Below are positions 46,445 through 57,055 of a DNA stretch of 64,000 nt, piece by piece. The DNA is from Dysgonamonadaceae bacterium (GTDB taxonomy: Bacteria > Bacteroidota > Bacteroidia > Bacteroidales > Azobacteroidaceae): contig JAISUN010000038.1 of the NCBI GenBank assembly GCA_031272085.1, positions 17,227 through 81,226 on the forward strand. Direction: 5' to 3'. Both the position numbers and the translations under genes were made by a program. The notes beneath the pieces are model-generated. The model made no database searches. It was not told the origin of the DNA and was given only the letters and a program-made list of their open reading frames with translations. How positions within the stretch are numbered: position 1 is the first letter of the stretch; the number at the start of each line of letters is the position of its first letter.

Positions 46445-48263
46445 CCTGATTGCCCGGAAAATCGAACTCCTCGCTCCGGCCGGAAATGCCGAAATCGGCA
46501 TCGAAGCCGTCAATCACGGCGCGGATGCGGTTTACATAGGCGCTCCGCAATTCAGCGCGAGGGCTGCCGCCGGAAATTCTGCCGCCGACATTGGCCGTTT
46601 GGCCGATTACGCCCATCAATTCCGAGCCAAGGTTTACGTTGCGCTCAATACTGTTTTGTACGATTCGGAACTATCCGATGCAGAGCGCATTATCCGCGAA
46701 TGTTATTCCGCCGGAGCCGATGCTTTCATCGTTCAGGATATGGGGATTTCCGGCCTTCCGCTGCCGCCTGTTCCGCTGCACGCCAGCACTCAATGCGACA
46801 ATCGGAATATCGACAAAATCCGGTTTTTGGAGCAGTCCGGTTTTTCGCGCGTGATTTTAGCCCGCGAACTTTCGCTTGACGAAATAAAGGAAATTTCCGC
46901 CAAAACATCTATCGAACTCGAAGCCTTTGTCCACGGCGCAATTTGCGTTTCTTACAGCGGGCAATGTTATATCAGTCAGGCAGTTACTGGCAGAAGCGCC
47001 AATCGCGGCGAGTGTGCGCAGTTTTGCCGTTTGCCCTATACGCTTCAAGATTCTGCGGGCAAAATCCTGTCCCAAAACCGGCATTTGCTCTCGCTGAAAG
47101 ACCTCAATCAGTCGGAAAACCTTGAACGGCTGCTCGATGCGGGCGTTACGTCCTTCAAAATCGAGGGGCGGCTGAAAGAAATTTCTTACGTGAAAAATAT
47201 TACCGCTTTTTATCGCCGGAAATTGGACGCAATCATTGAGCGCAGGCCGGAATTTGTCCGCGCTTCGTCGGGCGTTTCCACTCCGTTTTTCGTGCCGGAA
47301 CCGGCAAAAAGTTTCAACCGCGGCTTCACAAGTTATTTTCTGACCGAGCAAAAACCGGATATTGCCTCGCCATACACTCCAAAGTCGCTTGGCGAGCCGA
47401 TTGGCAATGTTAAAGACCTGAATCGCCGCTTCTTCACAATTTCCGGTCGAAAAGCAGTTCACAACGGCGACGGCCTCTGTTTTTTCAATGAGCGGAAAGA
47501 ATTGCAGGGTTTCAGAGTAAACCGCGTTGATGAGGACGGCAAAATTTATCCGGCCGAAATGCCTTCATTCACGCCCGGAATCACGCTTTACCGCAATTTC
47601 GACCACGAGTTCGAGAAGACGCTTGCCGGACGCTCGGCCGAGCGGAAACTCGCTCTGCGCCTTGTGCTTGACGAAAACAATTTCGGTTACAGCCTGACAG
47701 CCGAGGACGAAGACAATTGCCGCGCAACTGTTGCCGCAGAAATGCCGAAAGAAAAGGCGCGGACGCCGCAAAACGAAAATATCCGCACTCAACTTTCAAA
47801 ACTTGGAAATACTCCGTTTTCGCTTGAAAATTTAGAAATTAACCTCTCGGAAAACCGCTTTATCCCCGTTTCTGCGCTCAACGACCTCCGCCGCCGCGCA
47901 ATAGAGGCCTTGCTTTCGGCGCGGAAAATGACCTATTTTTACGAAACGCGGAAAACTCCCGATGCTGCGCCGCTTTATCCCGAACAGGAATTGACTTACC
48001 TAGGCAATGTTGCCAATAAAAATGCCGAAACATTTTACAAAAAACACGGCGTAAGCCGCATTGAGCCTGCCTTTGAATTGCATCCTGCAAACGGTCTTCC
48101 GGTAATGTTTACCAAACATTGCATTCTTCGCGAAACAGGCCGCTGCAAAAAGGAAAAAGCGGCCGACCACAATTATGTCGAGCCGCTTTACGTCATTTCC
48201 GGCAAAAACCGCTTTGAACTGCGCTTCGATTGCCGAAAGTGCGAAATGCAGGTAATTCACTGA
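46437..48263 (+). CDS. Peptidase U32 family protein
   Basis: [74 protein letters not shown]. Confidence 0.95.
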   Translation: MCSLIARKIELLAPAGNAEIGIEAVNHGADAVYIGAPQFSARAAAGNSAADIGRLADYAHQFRAKVYVALNTVLYDSELSDAERIIRECYSAGADAFIVQDMGISGLPLPPVPLHASTQCDNRNIDKIRFLEQSGFSRVILARELSLDEIKEISAKTSIELEAFVHGAICVSYSGQCYISQAVTGRSANRGECAQFCRLPYTLQDSAGKILSQNRHLLSLKDLNQSENLERLLDAGVTSFKIEGRLKEISYVKNITAFYRRKLDAIIERRPEFVRASSGVSTPFFVPEPAKSFNRGFTSYFLTEQKPDIASPYTPKSLGEPIGNVKDLNRRFFTISGRKAVHNGDGLCFFNERKELQGFRVNRVDEDGKIYPAEMPSFTPGITLYRNFDHEFEKTLAGRSAERKLALRLVLDENNFGYSLTAEDEDNCRATVAAEMPKEKARTPQNENIRTQLSKLGNTPFSLENLEINLSENRFIPVSALNDLRRRAIEALLSARKMTYFYETRKTPDAAPLYPEQELTYLGNVANKNAETFYKKHGVSRIEPAFELHPANGLPVMFTKHCILRETGRCKKEKAADHNYVEPLYVISGKNRFELRFDCRKCEMQVIH

Positions 48264-49702
48264 ATATCATCCAAATAGCACCCAATCTCGCTGATTATGG
48301 GGCAAGCCAGGGCATCCTCAATCGAAATGCGGATTTTTTTCGTCTTAACCCTTGGCAGACAGAGGATTCGCTTGTAACCTACCGTTGTTTGCCGGGCAAT
48401 AGTCAGCCACTGCGAACCGTCCCAATAATCGACTGAAAATTGTTTAACTCTTTGTCCCAGAGGGATATATTCCTGAATCAGCAGGCGGTTGAAGGCGGTT
48501 TCTTTGCCTAAATCTATTGTTATTTCGGCTTTTGTTTGCCCGTCGTCGGCCGCCCAGTAAGTATCGAAATTGCCGTCAAGCAGGTTGGTTGCGCCGAAAA
48601 GCGGGGAATTTGCGCGGGTTTCGGATGCCGTAATTTTAGCCTTGGCAGCCAAATTCACCGAAAAAATGCGGTCGAGCGCAGCGCGGAATTCCACAAGCCG
48701 CACAGAATCGTTGCTGTGAATATGTCCGCGGGTATCGGGTGGCACGTTGAGCAGCAGATTGGCGTTGCGGCCTGCCGAAGTATAGTAAATATTCAGCAAC
48801 TGCCTCAATGACTTGACGTTATTGTCGGTTTCCGGCGAGTAAAACCAGCCCGGACGGATTGAAACGTCGGCTTCGCCGGGCAGCCAACGGGCGCCGTCTA
48901 TCTGGCCGGTATTCAGCGTTTTAGTGTCGGGAGCGCCCCAGCCGGGAGTAAAACCTTCGGTTGTGAGGCGCGACCAGTTTGTTTCGCCCATAACCCCGTT
49001 TTCGTTGCCAACCCAGCGGCAATCGGGGCCTACATCGCTGAAAATCATTGCCTTGGCTTGCAGGCGATTAACCGTGGAATTGAAAAGCGGCCAGTCGTAA
49101 ACCTGCTTTTTCCCGTTCGGCCCCTCGCCGTTTGCTCCGTCGAACCATTGCTCGAAAACCTCGCCGTAGTTGCCCAGGACTTCGTCGAGCATATTCACGA
49201 AAACTTGGTTGTAATCGGCAGTTCCGTAGGTCGGATGATTCCTGTCCCAGGGCGAAAGGTAAACTCCGAATTTCAGGCCGTACTCGCGGCAAGCGTCGGA
49301 AAGTTCGCGCAGCACGTCGCCCTGTCCGTTTTTCCAGAGGCTCCGGGCAACGGTATGTTCGCTGAACTTGCTGGGCCAGAGGCAAAAACCGTCGTGATGC
49401 TTGGCGGTAATGATTATTCCTTTCATTCCGGCCGCTTTTGCGGTGGCAGCCCACTGCCGGCAATCGAGGTCAGTGGGGTTGAAAACTTCCGGGTTTTCCG
49501 CTCCGCTGCCCCATTCCACGTTGGTGAAAGTGTTAGGCCCGAAGTGGACGAACATATAAGTTTCCATTTTTTGCCACGCCAACTGCCGAGCGTCGGGAAT
49601 CGGGCCGAAAGGCGCCGGCGGAGCGGAATTTTGGGCTGCCGTTTCTGCTGCACAGCCCAAAATTAATATTGCTAACAAATTGAATATTAATGGTTTTCTC
49701 AT
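48257..49702 (-). CDS. GH29 alpha-L-fucosidase with C-terminal F5/8-type (discoidin) domain
   Basis: YMFVHFGPNTFTNVEWG, MKGIIITAKHHDGFCLWPSKFSEHTV; C-terminal discoidin-like domain. Confidence 0.93.
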   Translation of the reverse strand: MRKPLIFNLLAILILGCAAETAAQNSAPPAPFGPIPDARQLAWQKMETYMFVHFGPNTFTNVEWGSGAENPEVFNPTDLDCRQWAATAKAAGMKGIIITAKHHDGFCLWPSKFSEHTVARSLWKNGQGDVLRELSDACREYGLKFGVYLSPWDRNHPTYGTADYNQVFVNMLDEVLGNYGEVFEQWFDGANGEGPNGKKQVYDWPLFNSTVNRLQAKAMIFSDVGPDCRWVGNENGVMGETNWSRLTTEGFTPGWGAPDTKTLNTGQIDGARWLPGEADVSIRPGWFYSPETDNNVKSLRQLLNIYYTSAGRNANLLLNVPPDTRGHIHSNDSVRLVEFRAALDRIFSVNLAAKAKITASETRANSPLFGATNLLDGNFDTYWAADDGQTKAEITIDLGKETAFNRLLIQEYIPLGQRVKQFSVDYWDGSQWLTIARQTTVGYKRILCLPRVKTKKIRISIEDALACPIISEIGCYLDDIQ

Positions 49703-49711
49703 TTTTATAGA

Positions 49712-51883
49712 TTATTTTATTTCAAATTGTGCAGAAATGGCCTCGTTTTCAGAATTTCCGCCTGCAAATATTGTGTAAATGCCTTTGGGAACAGCCATTT
49801 TACCGGTTTCGTTATCCCATTTTGATAGGTCGGATGCAGGAATTGAAACATTGACTTCCGAACTTGCGCCTTTGTCGAGGCCGACGCGCTTAAATGTGCG
49901 CAACTCTTTCAGCGGCAGTTTTTTACCGTCGGGATATTTTATGTAAATTTGCGCCACTTCGTCGCCCGAAAATTTGCCTTTGTTTGTAACTTTGAACGCA
50001 CATTCTATCGTTTCTTTGTCCGAAATGCTTGCAGATGGAATTTTTGTCCAGTTATAGGCAAAGTTGCTGAAACTCAATCCGTAACCGAAAGGATAAAGCG
50101 CTTTTCCGGTAAAATAGCGGTAAGTGCGGTTTTCCATATTGTAATCCTCAAACGGCGGCAGGTCGGAATCTTTTGCGTAGAACGTAACAGGCAGGCGGCC
50201 GGAGGGGTTGTATTTTCCGAAAATCACGTCTGCAACGGCAGTTCCGGTCGATTGTCCGCCATACCATGCGTTCATTATTGCCGGAATATTTTGCGATTCC
50301 CATTCTACGGCTATTGCGCTGCCGGTCATCATTACAAAGACTACCGGTTTTCCGGTCGATTTCAGGGTTTTCATCAGGTCGGTCTGGATTTTGGGAAGTG
50401 CAATGGTGGTGCGGTCGCCGCCGCGGAATCCATCAACGTTTACCCGCATTTCTTCGCCTTCGAGACGGGGGCTGATTCCGCCGACGAAAACGATGAGGTC
50501 GGCGTCTTTAACGTTTTCTATCGTCGAGGCAAAAGAGGCCGGAGTTGCGCCTGCATAGCCGATTACGGTATCGGAATAAATCTTGATTCCGGGGCCTGCT
50601 TCGCGGCGGATTCCTTCCAAAACGGTTACGTTTTCGGTCGGAAATCCGTTGTAGTTGCCGAGTTGCACCCATTCATTGTCGCAGTTGGGGCCGAGAACGG
50701 CTATTTTTTTCACTTTTTTGCGGTCAATCGGCAGCAGATTTTTCTCATTTTTCAGAAGCACAATCGACTGTCTTGCCATTTTCAGCGCAAGTTCCTTATG
50801 TTCAGGCAGTTCTAAATAAGTAGAATCTATATTCGAGAATGGCACGATTTCTTTCGGGTCGAGCAGGCCGAGGCGCAGGCGGGTAGCGAAAAGCCGGCGC
50901 AGCGAAATGTCGATGGCGTCTTCGGTAATCAGCCCGTCGCGGACGGCGCGGACAAGTCCGAAATAAGCCTCGTTTCCGCAATCCACGTCGGTTCCGTGAA
51001 ATACCGCATCAGCAGCGGCTGCCGCAGAATTTGGATGCGTCCGGTGCCGCTTGTAAAAATCGTCGATAGCGCCGCAGTCGGATGTTACGTAACCCTTGTA
51101 ATTCCAGTCGATTCGCAGGATGTCGAGCATAAGTTTGTCGCTTCCGCAGCAGGGTTGGCCGTCGAATGCGTTGTAGGCGCACATAAATCCGGCTACTCCC
51201 GTTTCTGCAAGCCGCTTAAATGCAGGCAGATAGGTATCCCACAAATCATAATTTGAAACCGAAATGTCGAAATTGTGGCGAAGCGCTTCCGGCCCGCTGT
51301 GAACGGCAAAATGCTTGGCGCATCCGGCCGCTTTCAGATATTTTGGGTCGCCGCCCTGCAAACCGTTTACGAAAGAGGCAGCAAGAGCCGAAGTCAGATA
51401 CGGGTCCTCGCCGTATGTTTCCTGACCGCGTCCCCAGCGCGGGTCGCGAAAAATGTTGATGTTAGGCGTCCAGTAAGTCAGGCCGTGATAAATCGAAAAA
51501 TCGCCTTTTGCCGAAGATGTATTGTAAATCGCGCGGCCTTCGGTAGCGGTATAATCGCCCATAAGCCGCATTGCATCGGCATCCCAGCCTGCCGCCATCC
51601 CGATGGCCTGCGGATAAACAGTAACCTTGTATTCGGTGCGGGCAACGCCGTGCAAGCACTCGTTCCACCAGTCGTAAGCCGAAATTCCGAGGCTGTCGAT
51701 AGCCGGAGCCTTATTGAGCATCTGACGGACTTTATCTTTCAGTCCGAGACGCGAAACTATGTCGGCAGCGCGTTCTTCGACGCTCAAAGCCGGATTTTGA
51801 AACGGGAATTTGTATTCGCTCTGCGCCTGCGAAAATTGCAGGTTAAAAGCGATGATTACAAGCAAAAAAAATGTTTTTTTCAT
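49712..51883 (-). CDS. GH3 beta-xylosidase/beta-glucosidase, secreted
   Basis: ORF 49712..51916, likely ATG at 51883; YDWWNECLHGVART, NINIFRDPRWGRGQETYGEDPYL, GYVTSDCGAIDDF. Confidence 0.95.
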   Translation of the reverse strand: MKKTFFLLVIIAFNLQFSQAQSEYKFPFQNPALSVEERAADIVSRLGLKDKVRQMLNKAPAIDSLGISAYDWWNECLHGVARTEYKVTVYPQAIGMAAGWDADAMRLMGDYTATEGRAIYNTSSAKGDFSIYHGLTYWTPNINIFRDPRWGRGQETYGEDPYLTSALAASFVNGLQGGDPKYLKAAGCAKHFAVHSGPEALRHNFDISVSNYDLWDTYLPAFKRLAETGVAGFMCAYNAFDGQPCCGSDKLMLDILRIDWNYKGYVTSDCGAIDDFYKRHRTHPNSAAAAADAVFHGTDVDCGNEAYFGLVRAVRDGLITEDAIDISLRRLFATRLRLGLLDPKEIVPFSNIDSTYLELPEHKELALKMARQSIVLLKNEKNLLPIDRKKVKKIAVLGPNCDNEWVQLGNYNGFPTENVTVLEGIRREAGPGIKIYSDTVIGYAGATPASFASTIENVKDADLIVFVGGISPRLEGEEMRVNVDGFRGGDRTTIALPKIQTDLMKTLKSTGKPVVFVMMTGSAIAVEWESQNIPAIMNAWYGGQSTGTAVADVIFGKYNPSGRLPVTFYAKDSDLPPFEDYNMENRTYRYFTGKALYPFGYGLSFSNFAYNWTKIPSASISDKETIECAFKVTNKGKFSGDEVAQIYIKYPDGKKLPLKELRTFKRVGLDKGASSEVNVSIPASDLSKWDNETGKMAVPKGIYTIFAGGNSENEAISAQFEIK

Positions 51884-51958
51884 TGGATGATTATTTTTGT
51901 AAAACTCAATTTGCAAATTTATATAAAAAAATTGACATTATCCCTGTTTTTTGCATTT

Positions 51959-54763
51959 TTAATGCGCTTCCAGCCAGTTTGCCCCCACTCCGCAATCGGC
52001 TACAAGCGGGACGCGCAGGCTGACAGCCGATTCCATCGAGCCGACCACGATTTCTTTCACCGCAGCCAACTCGTCGGGAAAAACATTGAAGTTTAATTCG
52101 TCGTGAACCTGCATTATCATTTTCGAGCGCAGGCCTTCTTCGCCGAAACGCCGATGAATAGCGTTCATCGCAACTTTTATAATATCGGCTGCCGAACCCT
52201 GAACAGGCGCGTTTATCGCATTCCGCTCGGCATAACCGCGCACCGTCGCATTCCGCGAATTAATATCGGGCAAAAAGCGGCGGCGGTGAAAAATTGTTTC
52301 CACAAATCCGTTTTCGCGGGCAAAGCGGATGCTCCTGTCCATATATTCCTTAACTCCCGGATAGGACGCGAAATAGCCGTCAATCAGTTCCTTGGCTTCG
52401 GTGCGGGAAATGTGCAACTGCTCGGCTAACCCAAAGGCTGAAATGCCGTAAATAATCCCGAAATTGGCTGTTTTAGCCTTGCGGCGCATATCGCGGTTTA
52501 CCTCTGAGAGCGGCAATCCGAAAATTTTTGCGGCAGTGGCGGCGTGAATATCCTGACCTTCGAGAAAGGCCTCAATCATACCCGAATCCCCGCTCAAATG
52601 CGCCATTATGCGGAGTTCTATCTGCGAATAGTCGGCCGAAAGAAACAGACAGCCATCGTCGGGGATAAAGGCCTTGCGGATTTCCTTGCCTTCCTCGTCG
52701 CGAATGGGAATATTTTGCAGGTTAGGATTGGTCGAACTTAATCGGCCTGTGGCTGTAACTGCCTGATTATAGGTAGTATGCACCTTATTGTCAATCGGAC
52801 TAATCAGTTCCGGTAGCGCATCAATATAGGTTGAAAGCAGTTTTTTTAACTTCCTGAATTGCAGTATTTTTTCCACAATCGGATGTTTCGATTTCAGGCT
52901 TTCGAGAACGTCCTCGCTCGTGGAGTACTGTCCCGACTTGGTTTTCGGCGATTTTTCCACTATCCGGAGGCGGTCGAACAGCACTTCGCCAACTATTTTC
53001 GGCGAACTGATGTTGAATTTCACTCCGGCCATCTCGTGAATCGTTTTTTCTATCTCTGCAAGGCTCTCATTCAGGCTTGCCGACGAGAGTTTCAGGGCTT
53101 CTACATCGAGCCTGACGCCGGCTTCTTCCATATCAGCAAGCGCCTCTACAAGCGGCATTTCCATATCGTAAAGCAGATGAGAAAGTTGATTTTCGGCAAT
53201 TTTCGGCTCAAAAACCTCTTTCAGGCGGAGCGCAACATCTGCGTCTTCGGCGGCATAATCAAGGATTTGAGCGGGTTCGAGTTGGCGCATATTCAGTTGA
53301 TTTTTCCCCTTCGCTCCGATAAGTTCTTCTATATGAATGTTTTGATAATGCAAATAAGTTTCCGCTAAAAAATCCAGATTGTGCCGGTTTTCGGGATTCA
53401 GCAGGTAATGGGCGAGCATAGTGTCGAAAAACAGGCCGTGAACGCGAATTCCGTATTTTTTCATTACATTAATATCGTATTTCAGATTTTGTCCAATCTT
53501 CTTAATTTCCTTATTTTCAAGAACTTCGCGGAAAAGTTCGGTTTTTTTCAAGGCTTCGTCCCTCTCGGCAAGAACAGGCACGTAGCAGGCTTCGCCGGTT
53601 TTCAGGGCGAAAGACATCCCCACAAGTTCGGCCGAAAGCGGGTCTATTCCTGTTGTTTCGGTATCGAAAGCGACCTGTCCGGCGGCCTTTATTTTCGCCA
53701 CAAAGGCTTTTATTTCCTCCTCATTTTCGAGTAAAAAATAGTTGTGCGGAAAGGTTTTTACAGTGTCGAAACCGCCGCTCGGCGCGTCAGAATCTGCATC
53801 GTCGGCGCCAATGACAAGATTCACGCCCGCCGCAGGTTGAGCGTCGGGAATATTGTCGAAAAGCGAGGGCTGGAACGTTTTCGGCGAAGGTTTTTTGGGC
53901 GCCTCGCCGAAAACCCGCGAGGCCATCTGGCGAAATTCGAGTTCGTCAAAAATCTTTCGCAGAGCGGGTTCGTCAATTTCTTCGCGTTTCAGTTCATCGA
54001 GATTAAAATCAATGGGAACGTCGGTTTTTATCGTCGCCAAAAATCGCGAAAACACAATCATTTCGCGGTTTTCCTCGATTTTTGCCTTGACGGAACCTTT
54101 CAGTTTGTCGGTATTTGCGAGCAAATTGTCGATGCTTCCAAATTCGGCGAGCAGTTTTTTGGCAGTTACCTCGCCCACGCCCGGACAGCCGGGGATATTG
54201 TCTGATTTATCGCCGGTAAGTCCAAGATAATCAATCATTTGTGCCGGCTCTGCAAGGCTGTATTTTGTTTTCACTTCTTCAACGCCAAGTATTTCAAACT
54301 CGGCGCTTCCGTATTTCGGGCGGTACATAAACACGTTTGGAGCCACAAGTTGGGCGTAATCTTTGTCGGGCGTCATCATAAAAACCTCGATACTCCGGGG
54401 CGCTTTCGCGGCAAGGGTGCCAATCACGTCGTCGGCCTCGTAGCGCGGAACTTCCAAAATCGGGATTCGATATGCGCTGATGATATTTTTGATTATCGGA
54501 ACCGAAAGGCGGATGGTTTCGGGCGTTTCCTCGCGCTGCGCCTTGTATTGTTCAAAGGCCTCGTGCCGGAAAGTCGGCCCCGAAGGGTCGAAAGCCACGC
54601 CGATATAATCCGGATTTTCCTTTTTCAGAACTTCTTCCAAAGTATTGATAAAGCCATAGACAGCGGACGTATTCAAGCCGTAGGAAGTTACCCGCGGCGC
54701 CTTCATAAAAGCGTAATATGCTCTGTAAATCAAGGCGTAAGCGTCTAATAGGAAAAGTTTCAT
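51959..54763 (-). CDS. polA: DNA polymerase I
   Basis: 5'-3' exonuclease N-domain, 3'-5' exonuclease region, polymerase motifs A/B/C (DYSQIELRIMAHLSGD, RRKAKTANFGIIYGISAFGL, MQVHDELNF). Confidence 0.98.
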   Translation of the reverse strand: MKLFLLDAYALIYRAYYAFMKAPRVTSYGLNTSAVYGFINTLEEVLKKENPDYIGVAFDPSGPTFRHEAFEQYKAQREETPETIRLSVPIIKNIISAYRIPILEVPRYEADDVIGTLAAKAPRSIEVFMMTPDKDYAQLVAPNVFMYRPKYGSAEFEILGVEEVKTKYSLAEPAQMIDYLGLTGDKSDNIPGCPGVGEVTAKKLLAEFGSIDNLLANTDKLKGSVKAKIEENREMIVFSRFLATIKTDVPIDFNLDELKREEIDEPALRKIFDELEFRQMASRVFGEAPKKPSPKTFQPSLFDNIPDAQPAAGVNLVIGADDADSDAPSGGFDTVKTFPHNYFLLENEEEIKAFVAKIKAAGQVAFDTETTGIDPLSAELVGMSFALKTGEACYVPVLAERDEALKKTELFREVLENKEIKKIGQNLKYDINVMKKYGIRVHGLFFDTMLAHYLLNPENRHNLDFLAETYLHYQNIHIEELIGAKGKNQLNMRQLEPAQILDYAAEDADVALRLKEVFEPKIAENQLSHLLYDMEMPLVEALADMEEAGVRLDVEALKLSSASLNESLAEIEKTIHEMAGVKFNISSPKIVGEVLFDRLRIVEKSPKTKSGQYSTSEDVLESLKSKHPIVEKILQFRKLKKLLSTYIDALPELISPIDNKVHTTYNQAVTATGRLSSTNPNLQNIPIRDEEGKEIRKAFIPDDGCLFLSADYSQIELRIMAHLSGDSGMIEAFLEGQDIHAATAAKIFGLPLSEVNRDMRRKAKTANFGIIYGISAFGLAEQLHISRTEAKELIDGYFASYPGVKEYMDRSIRFARENGFVETIFHRRRFLPDINSRNATVRGYAERNAINAPVQGSAADIIKVAMNAIHRRFGEEGLRSKMIMQVHDELNFNVFPDELAAVKEIVVGSMESAVSLRVPLVADCGVGANWLEAH

Positions 54764-54849
54764 TTTGTTGAATTTTTACTGTATTTGGCCGTAAAGATAC
54801 AAAAAATTAAATTTTCTTTGTATCTTTGTGCATTATTTCTTTAAAACGA

Positions 54850-55824
54850 ATGGATAATTTACAGGCCATCACAAAGCCGGTGGCAAAAGAGGTTGAGGAG
54901 TTTAACTCTCTGTTTGCCACTATTTTACGGGGACATAATCCTGACTTTCAATCAATGATTGATTTCATTTCGGGGAAAAACGGGAAGCGAATCCGCCCGC
55001 TGATTACGCTTCTCTCGGCAGGATTGTGCGGAAAAGTCAATCAAAAATCAATAGATTATGCCTTGATTATCGAACTCTTGCACACTACGACGCTCATTCA
55101 CGACGATGTGGTGGACAACACGATGGAGCGGCGTTCGCGCCCTTCGGTCAATGCAAAATACGACAACCGCGTGGCCGTCCTGCTGGGCGATTACATTCTG
55201 GCTTTGGCAATTACGCGGGCTGTTATGGCTCAAAACCTGAATATTATGGAAATCATAGCCCGCGTAGCCCGATTTTTGGCCGACGGCGAACTTACGCAAC
55301 TCATTAATTCAAGGGAAATTATACTCGACGAAACGCGATATTTCAACGTTATTCGCAACAAAACAGCCGTCCTGATTGCGGCCTGCGGCGAAATGGGCGC
55401 AATTTCTGTTGGAGCCTCGCCCGAAACCCGGGAAATTCTTCGTCAAACCGGCGAAAATATCGGACTTTGCTTCCAGTTGCGCGACGACATTTTTGATTAT
55501 TTCGAGAGCGGCGATATTGGCAAACCGACCGGCAACGACATCCGCGAAGGCAAAATTACTCTCCCTCTGCTGTATGCGCTTAAAACCGCTCCCAAAGCCA
55601 AATCCGAAGAAATGTTCCGCCTTATAGAAACAAAAAATTATACTCCCGAAAACATAAAACTGCTCACGGCTTTCGCCCGCGAAAACGGCGGAATCGAGTA
55701 TGCCGAACGGAAAATGCGCGAAATAAAGGCGCAAATCGTCGCTCTGCTGGGCGGTTTTCCGGCTTCGGAAGCCAAAAATTCTATGCTCCAACTTGTTGAT
55801 TACGTGATAGAGCGCGAAAAGTAA
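54850..55824 (+). CDS. Polyprenyl diphosphate synthase
   Basis: GKRIRPLITLLSA, LIHDDVVDNTMERRSRPSVN, LRDDIFDYF; ATG at 54850. Confidence 0.95.
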   Translation: MDNLQAITKPVAKEVEEFNSLFATILRGHNPDFQSMIDFISGKNGKRIRPLITLLSAGLCGKVNQKSIDYALIIELLHTTTLIHDDVVDNTMERRSRPSVNAKYDNRVAVLLGDYILALAITRAVMAQNLNIMEIIARVARFLADGELTQLINSREIILDETRYFNVIRNKTAVLIAACGEMGAISVGASPETREILRQTGENIGLCFQLRDDIFDYFESGDIGKPTGNDIREGKITLPLLYALKTAPKAKSEEMFRLIETKNYTPENIKLLTAFARENGGIEYAERKMREIKAQIVALLGGFPASEAKNSMLQLVDYVIEREK

Positions 55825-55836
55825 AACAGCCGTTTT

Positions 55837-56439
55837 TCAGGCTGCATGCGGATTTTCCCGCTTTTCTACGCCTATCGTGCTGCTTTCTTCGTGTCCCGGA
55901 TAAACGACGGTCGTTTCGGGCAAGGCAAACAGCCGCGTCCTGATTGAGCGCAACAATTCTTCGTAATCGCCTTTCCAAAGGTCGGTGCGGCCGATGTCTA
56001 AATGGAAAAGCGCATCGCCGGTAAACACGCAACCCGCATCGGCACAGTAAAACGACAGACTGCCGGGCGAATGTCCGGGCGTTGCGATAGCCTTCAAAAC
56101 AGTGTTTCCGAAACGAATTTCATCGCCGTCGGACAAATAATGCTCGGCCTTCACGTGTCCCGATTTGAAGGGCATTTCCTCGTCTTCCGCATTGTATTCG
56201 GGCTTTATGCCGTAAGTTTTAAACAGGAAAGCGTTGCCCATTATATGGTCGAAATGCAGATGAGTATTCAGTATTCGTTTGAGCGTCAAGTTGTTGTCTT
56301 TAATGAACTTTACGATTTCGGTTTTTTCTTCGTCGTAATATGCGCCGCAATCAATAATTGCCGCTTCGCGGGTTTCGTCCCATATCAGGTAGGTATTTTC
56401 ACGCACCTGATTGACTACAAATATTTTAATATTTAACAT
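55837..56439 (-). CDS. Metallo-beta-lactamase fold hydrolase (glyoxalase II-like)
   Basis: NTHLHFDHIMG, ATPGHSPGSLSFYC, FTGDALFHLDIGRTDL. Confidence 0.93.
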   Translation of the reverse strand: MLNIKIFVVNQVRENTYLIWDETREAAIIDCGAYYDEEKTEIVKFIKDNNLTLKRILNTHLHFDHIMGNAFLFKTYGIKPEYNAEDEEMPFKSGHVKAEHYLSDGDEIRFGNTVLKAIATPGHSPGSLSFYCADAGCVFTGDALFHLDIGRTDLWKGDYEELLRSIRTRLFALPETTVVYPGHEESSTIGVEKRENPHAA

Positions 56440-57053
56440 TGCAAATAGATTATTTTTTTTGTTTTGAAAAATTCTTCGTCGAAGTAATCGCTTATTTCAT
56501 AAGTAATTACGCGGTTGCCGAAAGGTTTTGTTTCGGCCTGCAAATCGCCGCCTTTCAAGCAGATAAATCCGTTTGGAAGCGCATTATGACAGTCGCGGGC
56601 GATATTTTTCTTCGCCGCTTTCGCTAAATCGGGCAGGGGCATTACGGCGCGGCTGACCACGAAATCGAACTGCCGCTTCTCGTCCTCAATCCGCTCCTGA
56701 ACGCACTCTACGTTGTCAAGTCCGATTTTTGAGGCAATATCTTCGGCTACGCGGATTTTTTTGCCGATGCTGTCGATAAGCAGGAAATTTGTTTCCGGAA
56801 ACAGGATAGCCAGTGGGATTCCCGGAAATCCGCCACCTGTGCCGACGTCGAGAACGGCGCTGCCTTCGCGGAAGCGGATAATCTTCGCAATTGCCAGAGA
56901 ATGAAGGATATGCTTCTCGTAAAGATTGTCGATGTCGCGGCGCGAAATGAGGTTGATTTTTGAGTTCCAGTCGCGGTAGAGCGCGTCTAAAGCCTCGAAT
57001 TGGGCTGTTTGCCGCTCCGTCAGCGAGGGGAAATATTTTTTTATGATTTGCAT
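56433..57053 (-). CDS. rsmG: 16S rRNA (guanine(527)-N7)-methyltransferase
   Basis: INLISRRDIDNLYEKHILHSLAI, VLDVGTGGGFPGIPLAILFPETNF, VVSRAVMPLPDL. Confidence 0.95.
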   Translation of the reverse strand: MQIIKKYFPSLTERQTAQFEALDALYRDWNSKINLISRRDIDNLYEKHILHSLAIAKIIRFREGSAVLDVGTGGGFPGIPLAILFPETNFLLIDSIGKKIRVAEDIASKIGLDNVECVQERIEDEKRQFDFVVSRAVMPLPDLAKAAKKNIARDCHNALPNGFICLKGGDLQAETKPFGNRVITYEISDYFDEEFFKTKKIIYLQC

Positions 57054-57055
57054 TT

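Noticed and set aside
47785-47845. Possible 33-bp palindrome near AACTTTCAAAACTTGGAAATACT in the U32 gene
   Set aside because: Only partial similarity to the tolC element; the 6-3-6-3-6-3-6 symmetry is not satisfied.
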